Shown here one piece after another: positions 6,931 through 14,240 of a DNA stretch of 22,223 bases. The stretch comes from DASRRB01 sp036732755. GTDB lineage: Bacteria; Planctomycetota; B15-G4; SIAN01. The first letter of the stretch is position 1. The number at the start of each line of letters is the position of its first letter. The notes beneath the pieces are model-generated. The model had not been told where the DNA came from. It saw nothing but the letters and a program-made list of their open reading frames with translations, and did no database searches. The DNA lies in assembly GCA_036732755.1 (NCBI GenBank), contig DAINBU010000080.1:1-22223 (forward strand), given 5' to 3'. A program made the translations under genes and the position numbers.

Positions 6931-7824
6931 TCAGACGGCGGCGACGCGAGCCCCGAGCGAGCCGAGAGCCTTCCTCAATACAGCGCGCGTCGCCTCCTCC
7001 GCGGCTACCAGCGGAAGACGAACCTCCCCGCTGCAGCGGCCGAGGAGCTCGAGGCACGCCTTCACCGGCACCGGGTTGCTCTCGACGAAGAGCGCCTTGA
7101 AGAGCGGCAGGAGCTGGTAGTGGCGGCGGCGCGCCGCCTCGAAGTCGCCCTTCGCGGCATCGCGCACCAGCGCCACCATCTCCTCCGGGACGACGTTGGC
7201 TGCGACCGAGACGATCCCCTTCGCCCCCATCGCCATCCACGGCAGGGTGAGCGCGTCGTCGCCCGCGAGCACCGTGAGCTGCGGAGCGAGCTCGATCACG
7301 TCCATGCAGTCGGCCGGCGTCCCGGTCGCGTCCTTCAGCGCCGCGATCCGCGGGTGGAGCGCGAGCTCGCCGAGCAGCGCCGGCGGGATGCGCGTCCCGG
7401 TGCGTCCCGGGATGTTGTAGACGATCAGCGGGATCGGCGACGCGTCGGCGACCGCCAGGAAGTGGGCCTTCAGGCCGCGCGGCGTCGGACGGTTGTAGTA
7501 GGGCGTGACGACCATCGCCCCGGCGCAGCCGGCGGCGGCGCACTCCTTCGTGCGGCGGATCGTCTCGGCGGTGTCGTAGGTGCCGGTGCCCGCGACGACC
7601 GGCAGGCGGCCCTTGGCGCGCTCCACCGTGAACTTCACGACCTCGGAGAACTCCTCCTCCGAGAGCGTCGGCGCCTCACCCGTCGTCCCGCACGCGACGA
7701 GTGCGCGCGTGCCGGCGCGCGCGTGCCACTCGATCAGGTCCGCAAACGCGTCGCGGTCGAAGCGGCCGTTGCGGAACGGCGTCACGAGCGCGACGATCGA
7801 TCCTTCGAACACCACCGAAGCCAT
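6931..7824 (-). CDS. dapA: 4-hydroxy-tetrahydrodipicolinate synthase
   Basis: DapA condenses pyruvate with aspartate semialdehyde in the lysine and diaminopimelate pathway, in the cytoplasm. The 297-residue protein shows the family marks: GTTGEAPTLS (46-55) carrying the active-site Thr pair, VVTPYYNRP (about 105-113) with the catalytic Tyr, YNIPGRTG, the Schiff-base Lys in AALKDATG (K164) and LAGDDAL. The length is normal for the family (about 290-300). I place the start at the ATG at 7824 because GGGAG lies eight bases upstream and the family normally begins a few residues before the first strand; an ATG at 7839 would add five residues. It is divergent from rsmD, and a good sigma-70-like promoter lies in the gap. 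No other lysine-pathway gene is in view, so it is probably monocistronic. Some N-acetylneuraminate lyase relatives look similar, but the GTTGE and PYYN motifs favour DapA. Confidence 0.93.
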   Translation of the reverse strand: MASVVFEGSIVALVTPFRNGRFDRDAFADLIEWHARAGTRALVACGTTGEAPTLSEEEFSEVVKFTVERAKGRLPVVAGTGTYDTAETIRRTKECAAAGCAGAMVVTPYYNRPTPRGLKAHFLAVADASPIPLIVYNIPGRTGTRIPPALLGELALHPRIAALKDATGTPADCMDVIELAPQLTVLAGDDALTLPWMAMGAKGIVSVAANVVPEEMVALVRDAAKGDFEAARRRHYQLLPLFKALFVESNPVPVKACLELLGRCSGEVRLPLVAAEEATRAVLRKALGSLGARVAAV

Positions 7825-7861
7825 GCGGAGCACTCCCATCCTTCGTCGAATCGGGGCTGAC

Positions 7862-7889
7862 GTTTTAGGTCGCGCCGCCCAACTCTCAA
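7862..7889 (-). promoter_or_regulatory. sigma-70-like promoter for dapA
   Basis: The reverse strand reads TTGAGA (7889-7884, five of six to TTGACA), a 16-base spacer, then TAAAAC (7867-7862, four of six to TATAAT). This stands out in such GC-rich DNA and lies about 38 bases before the chosen dapA start. Confidence 0.5.
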
Positions 7890-7937
7890 GGGCGCCGGGC
7901 CGCCCGCGCGCTCCCGCGCGCTGAGCCGGACGGCGCC

Positions 7938-8543
7938 ATGGGCCGCCCCGATCGGGACCGCGCGCCGCGCGTCCTCGCCGGCCGATTCCGCGGCCGCGCG
8001 CTGCTCGTGCCCGAGGGCCGCGTCACGCGGCCGGTGCGCGCGCTCGTGCGCCGGTCGCTGTTCGACTCGCTGCAGGGCGAGATCGCCGGATCGAACTGGC
8101 TCGACCTCTTCGCCGGCTCCGGCTCGTTCGGCATCGAGGCGCTCTCCCGCGACGCGGCGCACGCGACCTTCGTCGAGTCGGGCCGCGAGGGGATCCGCTG
8201 CCTGCGCGAGAACCTCGCGCGCCTCGGCCTCGAGCCGCCGCGCGCGCTCCTCCTGCCCGAGCGACTTCCCGACCGGCTGCACGGTCCGCGGCCGGAGGGC
8301 GCCGGCCCCTACGACTTCGTCGCGCTCGACCCGCCGTTCCCGCTGATGCGCGACGGCGAGCAGCGCGCGCGCCTCGTCGCCGGCCTGGAGGCCGCCGGCC
8401 GCCTCGGCTGGTTCCGGGCCGGCTGCGAATTGCTGTGGGAGGAGCCGGCCGATTCGGCCGATCCGATCCCGGCCGGCTTTTCCCTCGAGAGTCGGCGGGA
8501 GCACGGCGTCTCACGCGTGCGGCGCATGCGTTTCTCGGGCTGA
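7938..8543 (+). CDS. rsmD: 16S rRNA (guanine966-N2)-methyltransferase RsmD family
   Basis: RsmD transfers a methyl group from S-adenosylmethionine to G966 of 16S rRNA during 30S assembly. The 201-residue protein starts with the characteristic R-V-L-A-G-x-FRGR segment (11-20) and PEGRVTRPVRALVRRSLFDSL (25-45), the RNA-facing part of the family. The SAM-binding motif DLFAGSGSFGIEALSR is at 56-71, and the catalytic DPPF (131-134) is the usual DPP[FY] of N2-G methyltransferases. Length is normal. The ATG at 7938 has only a weak upstream GAGCCGG. It is divergently transcribed from dapA and followed by a 153-bp gap before the FlgM-like gene. In many genomes rsmD sits next to coaD; that partner is absent here. 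Confidence 0.93.
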   Translation: MGRPDRDRAPRVLAGRFRGRALLVPEGRVTRPVRALVRRSLFDSLQGEIAGSNWLDLFAGSGSFGIEALSRDAAHATFVESGREGIRCLRENLARLGLEPPRALLLPERLPDRLHGPRPEGAGPYDFVALDPPFPLMRDGEQRARLVAGLEAAGRLGWFRAGCELLWEEPADSADPIPAGFSLESRREHGVSRVRRMRFSG

Positions 8544-8696
8544 CGCGCCCGCTCCCTGCGCACTCCGACTCTTTTTCCCGATCGCCGCCTTTTTGCCCTC
8601 AAGCCCCCCGTCCGGGGCGCCCGATGGTGAGGCCAAGGCCGGAGGAGAGCGCCGTGATTTTCACACCTCGGATTAGCACCCGCGGAGCCCTCCACC
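8544..8696 (+). other. intergenic stretch with two T5 runs and a GC hairpin
   Basis: This 153-bp gap holds T5 runs near 8572 and 8590, a tight CCCC-GTCC-GGGG palindrome near 8607-8618 and a TCAAG...CCCGATGG pair loosely resembling a sigma-28 promoter but with a spacer about two bases too long. No clear terminator for rsmD is seen. Confidence 0.3.
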
Positions 8697-8870
8697 GTGC
8701 CGGACAGCAGCATCGACGAGTTCTTGTTCGACCTGCCGCGTCAGAAGCTCGTGCGCGAAGAGCGACTGCGACTGATCAAGCAGGCGATTGAAGACGGGGA
8801 CGGAGTGACTCAGGAGCACCTCGACCGCGTGATGAGCCGCATGCTCGAAGAGCTGCAACGCAAGGACTGA
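8697..8870 (+). CDS. small FlgM-like (anti-sigma-28-like) protein
   Basis: This short gene encodes 57 residues, from a GTG at 8697 with GGAG nine bases upstream; no other start codon lies between it and the preceding in-frame stop at 8655. The N-terminal third is acidic and probably disordered (PDSSIDEFLFDLPRQ). The rest, REERLRLIKQAIEDGDGVTQ followed by EHLDRVMSRMLEELQ, has the pattern of FlgM C-terminal helices: R-x-E-[RK]-[IVL]-x3-[KR]-x-[AI]-I-x-[ED]-G, then a second amphipathic helix. FlgM binds and inhibits the flagellar sigma factor FliA. The match rests on this pattern only, and the protein is shorter than the usual 90-100 residues. It is followed 40 bp later by an exported protein in the same direction, so they probably share a transcript. 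It may instead be an unrelated small helical regulator. Confidence 0.65.
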   Translation: MPDSSIDEFLFDLPRQKLVREERLRLIKQAIEDGDGVTQEHLDRVMSRMLEELQRKD

Positions 8871-8910
8871 TCGCGCGATCCGGGGAAGAGGGAAGGAGAG
8901 GGCCGTAGCG

Positions 8911-10257
8911 ATGACGAACCGTACGCGGTTCCTGGCGGTCGCTTTCGCGGTGCTGTGCACCGCGCAGGCGCGCGCGGGCGACGACGAGCCGACCGACCAG
9001 GTCAAGCTCTCCGCCACCCTCGCGGAGGTGACGAGCTTCCCGGAGGCGTATCGACGGGTGCCGTTCGAGCTCGAGCTGCTCTATCACGGGCCGCGCGAGC
9101 TCTACAACCCGTACTACACGCTCTTCGAGCCGGCGACGTACATGAACTTCGCCGCCTGGTCGGCCGACAAGGCGATCTGGACGCGCGACGGCTACGTCGA
9201 CGACTACCCGCTCTTCTACGTCGATCGCAAGACCGGCGTGCTCGAGCACCAGGTGGTCGCGCTCAAGCCGTTCACGTGGTTCACGGCGAAGTGCATCGTG
9301 AAGAGCACGGCGCAGGGCCGCGCGTGGATCGAGGTCCTCTCGATCTCCACGACGAACACGACGCTCGACCGCAACGACCTGCGCCACCTGGTGAAGGCGA
9401 GCGTGCTGGCGAGCGGCGGCGAGTTCGATCGCGCGCTGCTCGAGTTCAGCATGGCCAAGATGACCGACGCGCCGGCGCGCTTCGTCGCGCGCTACCACGT
9501 CGATCAGGGCCGCGTCGCGCTGGCCGCGAACCAGCCCGGCCGCGCCATGGCGGAGCTGCAGGCGGCGCTGCCTGCGCTGCCCGACGACAAGGAGCTGATC
9601 GCTCTGCTCGACCGTGCCACCGGCAACACGTCGGCGCCGATCGCGCAGTCGCAGGTCGCGAGCGCTCCGACCAGCGTCCCGCCGCCGCTCAATCTGAACG
9701 GCGGCGCCCGTCCGGCGCAGAAGCCGAACGAGCCGCAGCGCAGCGACGCGCCGGAGTCCGACGCAGGCGCCCCGGTGATCGACCCGATGCCGGCGGACGC
9801 GCCGAAGGGCGAAGCCGCCCCCGCCGCGAAGCCGCAGCCCGCTCCGAAGAGCGACGCGACCGACGCTCCGAAGACGGAGCCGAAGCCCGCCGCGAAGACG
9901 GAGACGCCGAAGGTCGAGGCGAAGCCCGAGGCTCCGAAGGCGGAGCCGAAGACCGACGCGGCGAAGCCGGACGCGAAGCCCCAAGAGCCGAGCGGCGAGA
10001 AGCCCGCTGAGTCCGGCGACGGCGCGAAGCCGGAGGAGACGCCCGCGCCGAAGGGCGAGGCGCCCGCCCCCGCCGAGAAGCCGGCCGACGCGCCCGAGGC
10101 GAAGAAGGACGAAGCGCCCGCGCCGAGCGAGCCCAAGCCGGCCGAGACGCCGGAAGGCAAGCCGGGCGACGCGCCGGCCGAGAAGCCGGAGAACGCGCCG
10201 GAAGAGAAGCCGGCCGAGCCGCCGGCCGACAAGCCCAAGCCCGACGACGGCGGTTGA
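8911..10257 (+). CDS. exported protein with helical-repeat region and long Pro/Ala/Lys/Glu tail
   Basis: This 448-residue protein is of unknown function. A clear signal peptide (MTNRTRFLAVAFAVLCTAQARA, cleavage near 22/23) sends it out of the cytoplasm. Residues 30-150 look beta-rich, with aromatic strands (YNPYYTLFEP, YPLFYVDRKTG, FTWFTAKCIV), and may be a small barrel; I do not recognise the family. Residues 150-235 are helical and TPR-like (VARYHVDQGRVALAANQPGRAMAELQAALPAL). From about 245 to the end the protein is a low-complexity tail of PK, AP, EKP and PAE units, which would be extended and highly charged and could reach across the periplasm or through peptidoglycan, as TonB and some wall-spanning proteins do. 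AAGGAG lies 12 bases before the ATG. It follows the FlgM-like gene by 40 bp and ends before a strong stem-loop. Confidence 0.85.
   Translation: MTNRTRFLAVAFAVLCTAQARAGDDEPTDQVKLSATLAEVTSFPEAYRRVPFELELLYHGPRELYNPYYTLFEPATYMNFAAWSADKAIWTRDGYVDDYPLFYVDRKTGVLEHQVVALKPFTWFTAKCIVKSTAQGRAWIEVLSISTTNTTLDRNDLRHLVKASVLASGGEFDRALLEFSMAKMTDAPARFVARYHVDQGRVALAANQPGRAMAELQAALPALPDDKELIALLDRATGNTSAPIAQSQVASAPTSVPPPLNLNGGARPAQKPNEPQRSDAPESDAGAPVIDPMPADAPKGEAAPAAKPQPAPKSDATDAPKTEPKPAAKTETPKVEAKPEAPKAEPKTDAAKPDAKPQEPSGEKPAESGDGAKPEETPAPKGEAPAPAEKPADAPEAKKDEAPAPSEPKPAETPEGKPGDAPAEKPENAPEEKPAEPPADKPKPDDGG
9780..10245 (+). repeat. low-complexity imperfect repeat coding for Pro/Ala/Lys/Glu
   Basis: Imperfect short repeats built on GCGAAGCCG, GCGCCGAAG and GAGAAGCCG make up the 3' third of the gene. 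They keep reading frame and encode KP, AP and EKP units, so the length probably varies between relatives. Confidence 0.7.
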
Positions 10258-10299
10258 TCCGCGCTCCGTCCAAGCTCCGATCCCTAGTTCGCTCCTCGT

Positions 10300-10333
10300 C
10301 GCGCGGCCGGAACCTGCGGGTTTCGGCCGCGCG
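10300..10333 (+). terminator. strong 15-bp stem-loop after the exported-tail gene
   Basis: CGCGCGGCCGGAACC, loop TGCG, GGTTTCGGCCGCGCG forms a 15-bp stem with one G-T pair, 43 bases past the stop at 10257. It is followed only by CGTTT, so it lacks a proper U-run. It may still end transcription or protect the 3' end, and it separates this unit from manA. Confidence 0.5.
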
Positions 10334-10377
10334 CGTTTCCGCCGGCGCGCGTCCGCTTCTGGCATGATCTCCCGCTT

Positions 10378-11370
10378 ATGTCCGGACGACCGACGCCTCC
10401 GCTCGTCTGCCGTCCCCTCCCGGTCGCGCGCCCGTGGGGTGGCTCGGCGGCGGCGGCGCACGCCGACCTCCCGGCGGAGCCCGGCGCTCGCATCGGCGAG
10501 TGGTGGCTCCTATCGACGCGCGCCGACCAGGCGACGCTCGTCGCCAACGCGCCGTTCGCCGGGCGGCCGCTCGCCGAGGTGGTCGCGAGCGACCCCGAGC
10601 GCATCCTGGGCGCCCGCTTCGCCCGCGCCGACCGCTTCCCCCTCCTCCTCAAGATCCTCGACACCGCCGAGCCGCTCTCCGTACAGGTCCACCCGTCGGC
10701 GCCGGCGCGCGCGGACGGAGGCGCGCGCACCGAGTGCAAGTCCGAGTCGTGGTACCTGCTCGACGCCGCGCCCGGCGCGTCCTACTGGGTCGGCCTCGCC
10801 GACGGGGTGACGGTCGAGAGCTTCTTCGCCGCGGTGCGCCGCGGCGACGATCCGCTCCCGCTGCTCGCGATGCGGGCGGCGCAGCGCGGCGCCGTCGTCC
10901 ACCTCCACCCCGGCGTGATCCACGCGCTCGGCGGCGGCATCGTCGCGCTCGAGGTGCAGACCAACGCCGACACGACCTACCGCATCTTCGACTTCGGCCG
11001 CAAGCCCGAGCGCGCGCTGCAGCTCGACCTCGCGCAGGCCGCGGCCGCCGCCGACCAGCGCGCCGAGCTGCCCGACCCGCAGCCCCTCTCCCCCGCCTCG
11101 CCCGCGCGCGAACTGCTGGTCCGCTGCAGCGACTACCGCATCGAGCGGCTGCGCCTCACCGCGCCGTCGCACTTCGCGGTCCACCGCGAGCGCTTCGAGG
11201 TCCTCGTCCCGCTCGGCGCGGCGATGCGCGTCGCCGGCGAGCACGGCTCCGCCGACGTCCCGCGCGGCCACGCCGTCCTCGTCCCGGCCCACACCGCCGA
11301 GTTCATGATCTCGCCGGCGGCGCCGCTCGAGCTCCTGCGCGTCATTCCGTCGGGAGAGGGGAATCCGTGA
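10378..11370 (+). CDS. manA: mannose-6-phosphate isomerase, class I (cupin)
   Basis: ManA interconverts fructose-6-phosphate and mannose-6-phosphate, feeding GDP-mannose and glycan synthesis. The 330-residue protein has the zinc-site motifs in order: LLKILDTAEPLSVQVHPS (90-107, ligands Q103 and H105), ECKSESWYLLDA (119-130, ligand E123), a VVHLHPGVIHALGG segment (173-186) with His182 as the likely fourth ligand, and LEVQTNADTTYRIFDFGR (191-208), the typical phosphosugar-site block. The length is of the short bacterial type (about 310-330). The ATG at 10378 has no clear Shine-Dalgarno sequence. Its last codon and stop overlap the start of the pseudouridine synthase gene, so the two are co-transcribed and probably coupled. 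It supplies mannose precursors that the glycosyltransferases elsewhere in this window could use, which is inference. Confidence 0.92.
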   Translation: MSGRPTPPLVCRPLPVARPWGGSAAAAHADLPAEPGARIGEWWLLSTRADQATLVANAPFAGRPLAEVVASDPERILGARFARADRFPLLLKILDTAEPLSVQVHPSAPARADGGARTECKSESWYLLDAAPGASYWVGLADGVTVESFFAAVRRGDDPLPLLAMRAAQRGAVVHLHPGVIHALGGGIVALEVQTNADTTYRIFDFGRKPERALQLDLAQAAAAADQRAELPDPQPLSPASPARELLVRCSDYRIERLRLTAPSHFAVHRERFEVLVPLGAAMRVAGEHGSADVPRGHAVLVPAHTAEFMISPAAPLELLRVIPSGEGNP

Positions 11371-12260
11371 GCGAGATGCGGCTGCAGAAGTACCTGGCGA
11401 TGCAGGGCGTCGCGTCGCGCCGCCGCTGCGAGGAGCTGATCGTCGGCGGCCGCATCGACGTGAACGGCAAGCCGGTCCTCGTGCTCGGGACGAAGATCGA
11501 TCCGGAGCGCGACACGGTCGCCGTCGACGGCGAGCGGCTGCGGGCGACGCGCCGCTTCTACGTCGCGCTCCACAAGCCCAAGGGCGTGGTCTGCACCGCG
11601 CAGGATCCGGCCGGGAGGCCGCGCGCGATCGACCTGGTCGCCGAAGTACCAGCGCGCCTCTTCCCGATCGGCCGCCTCGACGCCGACATCGAGGGGCTGC
11701 TGCTGCTCACCAACGACGGCGACTTCGCGCAACGCGTCGCCCATCCGCGCTTCGCGGTCGAGAAGACCTACCGCATCACCGTGAAGGGCGAGCCCGACGG
11801 CGACGCGCTCGAGAAACTGCGCCAGGGCGTCTGGCTCGCGGAGGGGAAGACGACGGCGGCCCGCATCCACGTCCTGCGCAAGACGCGCGAGGCGACGACC
11901 TTCACGCTCACGATCCCGGAGGGGAAGAACCGCGAGGTGCACCGCATGCTCGCGCGCGTCGGGCTGCCGGTGACGCGCCTGCTGCGCGACCAGATCGGCG
12001 CGGTGCGCCTCGGCACGCTCAAGCGCGGCGAGTGGCGGTTGCTCTCGCCTGCCGAGATCGACGCGCTGCGGCGCGGCCCTCCGGCGGCGCCCCCCCACCG
12101 CGCCGAGCCGCCGCGCGAAGGCGAACGCGGCCCCCCGCGCGACCGCGGCCGACCTCGCGGCCCCGACCGTGGCCACCCGCGCGGCCCTGACCGCAACCGC
12201 GGCCGCGCCCAGGACCGCCGCGCACCGCGCCACGCCGGCCGCGCGCGCGGCCGTCCGTAG
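11367..12260 (+). CDS. rluB: RluB/RsuA-family pseudouridine synthase with basic C-terminal tail
   Basis: The enzyme converts a specific uridine of rRNA (U2605 of 23S rRNA for RluB) to pseudouridine. The 297-residue protein begins with an S4 RNA-binding domain (RLQKYLAMQGVASRRRCEEL, about 5-24, then IVGGRIDVNGKPV). The catalytic block GRLDADIEGLLLLTNDG (102-118) has catalytic D105, and IPEGKNREVHRMLARVG and VTRLLRDQIGAVRLGTLKRGEWR are also typical of the RsuA/RluB/RluE/RluF group. The last 60 or so residues are an Arg/Pro/Gly-rich basic tail, common in high-GC relatives and probably RNA-binding. The GTG at 11367 overlaps the manA stop (GTGA) and has GGGAGAGGGG six or more bases upstream; an ATG at 11376 is possible. 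RluB fits better than RsuA, but the exact target uridine cannot be told from the sequence. Confidence 0.9.
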   Translation: MSEMRLQKYLAMQGVASRRRCEELIVGGRIDVNGKPVLVLGTKIDPERDTVAVDGERLRATRRFYVALHKPKGVVCTAQDPAGRPRAIDLVAEVPARLFPIGRLDADIEGLLLLTNDGDFAQRVAHPRFAVEKTYRITVKGEPDGDALEKLRQGVWLAEGKTTAARIHVLRKTREATTFTLTIPEGKNREVHRMLARVGLPVTRLLRDQIGAVRLGTLKRGEWRLLSPAEIDALRRGPPAAPPHRAEPPREGERGPPRDRGRPRGPDRGHPRGPDRNRGRAQDRRAPRHAGRARGRP

Positions 12261-12273
12261 CCTCCGCGAGGCT
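12259..12273. terminator. hairpin between convergent rluB and phosphodiesterase-type genes
   Basis: AGCCTC-CGC-GAGGCT is a perfect 6-bp stem that fills the 12-bp gap and overlaps one or two bases of both stop codons. It could act in both directions; there is no U-run on either side. Confidence 0.35.
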
Positions 12274-14216
12274 CATTTCGGCGGGAAGACCTTCGGCGGC
12301 GGGATCTTCGTCGGCGGCGGGCCGAGCCCTTGGAGGCCCTCGATCAGCGCGCCGAGCACCTTGCGGCGCGCACCGAGCGGCCGCGCCGGATCGTCGCGCC
12401 CGATCGCGTCGGCGTAGCCGTCGACGCGGCGGATCGCGAGGCGGTGCGCCTCGTCGCGCTCGAGCAGCCAGAAGAGCATGTCGGCGCCCGCGTCGGACTC
12501 GTTCTCGTCGGCAGAGGGCGGCACGCCGAAGAGCGCGAGCACGAGCGGCGCGATGAACGACGGCCGCGCCGCGTCCTTGCCGAGCGGCGGCAGCCGCTGC
12601 GCCAGCGCCTCGCCGTGCGCGCCGGGGAAGGCCGCCATCAGGACGCCGATCTCGGCGTGCTTCGCCGACGCGCGGCGCGGCGGGAAGAGGGCGTTGAGCA
12701 CCACGTCGCCGCCCGGCAGCTTGACCTTCGTGTCGGGCGAGAAACCGGGATAGACGGTGAAGGCGACGTCCCACGGCAGCACGCGGTCCTCGATGAAGAG
12801 CGTGTCGCGTTCGACGTTCGAGCGGGGCACCTTCCAGCGGCGGTCGACCTTGATCGCGAGCAGCTGGTCGCGGATCTCCCGCCACGCGGCCGCACGCTCG
12901 CCCACCGTGTCGCCCTTCACCCAGCCCTGCGGCCAGTCCTGTTCGAAGTTGATCGAGAGAGTGCGCTCCCAGTTGGGCGGCCACCCCGGCCGGTCGAAGC
13001 AGCGCGTCTTCGTCCAGTCGATCGCGCCGCTCGCGTCGCGCACGAGGAGGCCGAGCCGCTCGAGGAGCGGGTCGAGGTCGTAGTCGCGGTTGCTCCGGCC
13101 GGCGTCGGCCTGCACCGAGTGGTCGTTCACGATCAGGACGACGGCGTCCTTGCCGAGCGCGTCGATCAGCTCGCCGGTCATCGCGTCGACCGCCTTCGCG
13201 ACCTCCGGGATCACGTTGGCGTAGCGCGCGAAGTCGACCGGCAGCTTCGCGCGCGTCGCCGCGTCGGGGCTCTTCTGCCACGGCTCGGGGTCGCTGTGCA
13301 TCCAGAACAAGTGGCAGGCGACGTCGAGCGAGTTGAAGTAGGAGGTGCAGAAGCGGACCGCCGGATCGCGCTTGAGCAGCGTCACCGCCGCCTCCTTCGC
13401 GAGCCAGTCGGTGAGCAGCGCCTGGCGCAGCATTCTCAGGTCGGCGTGCGTGCCGGCGTCCTCCGTCTCCGCCATCCACTGGCGCAGCTTCGCGAAGATC
13501 GGCAGGCTCGGCCGGTCGAACTGCGGCTTGATCTGCGTCGCGAGGTCGTCAGCGAGGGAGTCGGGCCACGTGAGGTGCTGCGCGCCGTGGCGCCAGGCCG
13601 GGTCGACCGGCGGGATGTCGACGCGCCCCTCGGGGCCGAAGGGACCGAGCTCGAAGCGGTCGAGCAGGTAGCGGTCGCTCACGAGGTAGCCGTTCACCCA
13701 CTCGGCCGGCCACGTCGTCCACCAGTTCACGACCGCGCACTTGACGCCGACCGCGCCGAGCACGTCCCACAGCGCGGGCAGCTTGCGGTGCTGGCTCGTG
13801 ACCGGGAGCTCGTCGTAGCGGCCCCGCACGCGCGTGGTGAGCGAGACGATGCCGTGCGACTTCCCCTTCTGCCCTTCGACGCGCGCCGCGGGGGCGCCGG
13901 TGGCGACGGTGGTCCAGCAGCGCGCCGGGTCGATGCCGGTGCTCGTGCCGTCGACGGTGATGCGCTCGCCGAAGAGCGGCAACTCGATCGCGTGGCGCCT
14001 GAGCTCGGCGAAGCGCGGCAGGTGGCCCTGCAGGAGCATCGGCTCGAGCGCCTTCAAGTCGAGCCCGTCGACGCCGAGCAGCAGCACCTTGCGATCGGTC
14101 GTCCGGACGTCCCGCAGGTCGCGCGAGCACGCGGAGGCGCAGAGAAGGAGAGGCGTCGCGAACAGCAGCACGAGCGAGCGACGCGGCCGCGTCCGCGGGA
14201 CCCGGAGTCTTGCCAT
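12273..14216 (-). CDS. lipoprotein of the type I phosphodiesterase / alkaline-phosphatase superfamily
   Basis: This 647-residue protein has an Arg-rich start, a hydrophobic stretch (LVLLFATPLLLCASAC) and likely lipidated Cys30. The fold signs of the metal-dependent phosphodiesterase/nucleotide pyrophosphatase branch are present: LLLGVDGLD (46-53, metal ligand D50), CWTTVATGAPAARVEGQKGKSHGI (nucleophile Thr at 102 or 103, then the HGI element) and VVLIVNDHSVQ in the middle, supplying the Asp-His metal pair. It ends in a Pro/Lys-rich tail. Such enzymes cleave phosphodiester or phosphomonoester bonds or transfer phospho-groups of nucleotides and lipids; the substrate here is unknown. It would sit in the periplasm or on the outer membrane. 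It is divergent from the GT-C glycosyltransferase with only 24 bp between starts, and convergent with rluB. No Shine-Dalgarno sequence is visible before the ATG. Confidence 0.85.
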   Translation of the reverse strand: MARLRVPRTRPRRSLVLLFATPLLLCASACSRDLRDVRTTDRKVLLLGVDGLDLKALEPMLLQGHLPRFAELRRHAIELPLFGERITVDGTSTGIDPARCWTTVATGAPAARVEGQKGKSHGIVSLTTRVRGRYDELPVTSQHRKLPALWDVLGAVGVKCAVVNWWTTWPAEWVNGYLVSDRYLLDRFELGPFGPEGRVDIPPVDPAWRHGAQHLTWPDSLADDLATQIKPQFDRPSLPIFAKLRQWMAETEDAGTHADLRMLRQALLTDWLAKEAAVTLLKRDPAVRFCTSYFNSLDVACHLFWMHSDPEPWQKSPDAATRAKLPVDFARYANVIPEVAKAVDAMTGELIDALGKDAVVLIVNDHSVQADAGRSNRDYDLDPLLERLGLLVRDASGAIDWTKTRCFDRPGWPPNWERTLSINFEQDWPQGWVKGDTVGERAAAWREIRDQLLAIKVDRRWKVPRSNVERDTLFIEDRVLPWDVAFTVYPGFSPDTKVKLPGGDVVLNALFPPRRASAKHAEIGVLMAAFPGAHGEALAQRLPPLGKDAARPSFIAPLVLALFGVPPSADENESDAGADMLFWLLERDEAHRLAIRRVDGYADAIGRDDPARPLGARRKVLGALIEGLQGLGPPPTKIPPPKVFPPK

Positions 14217-14240
14217 GCGTGGAGGATACACTGCCCCGGA
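14217..14240. promoter_or_regulatory. 24-bp divergent start region with a shared -10-like element
   Basis: Only 24 bp separate the ATG codons of the two divergent genes. The plus strand has TACACT (14227-14232, four of six to TATAAT) eight bases before the glycosyltransferase ATG, and the opposite strand reads TGTATC there. Transcripts started from it would be nearly leaderless in both directions. Confidence 0.3.

Noticed and set aside
9504..10238. 244-codon minus-strand frame rich in Gly/Ser/Ala/Phe, resembling a repeat surface protein
   Set aside because: It is the mirror of the Pro/Ala/Lys/Glu tail; the plus-strand gene has a signal peptide, a Shine-Dalgarno sequence and sensible N-terminal domains.
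10434..11366. Upstream extension of the rluB frame on the plus strand
   Set aside because: It overlaps manA in another frame with a low-complexity Arg/Pro translation; the S4 domain starts right after the GTG at 11367.
12330..14240. Upstream extension of the GT-C frame to 1279 codons on the plus strand
   Set aside because: It is antisense to the phosphodiesterase-type gene and has no motif; the recognisable protein begins at 14241.
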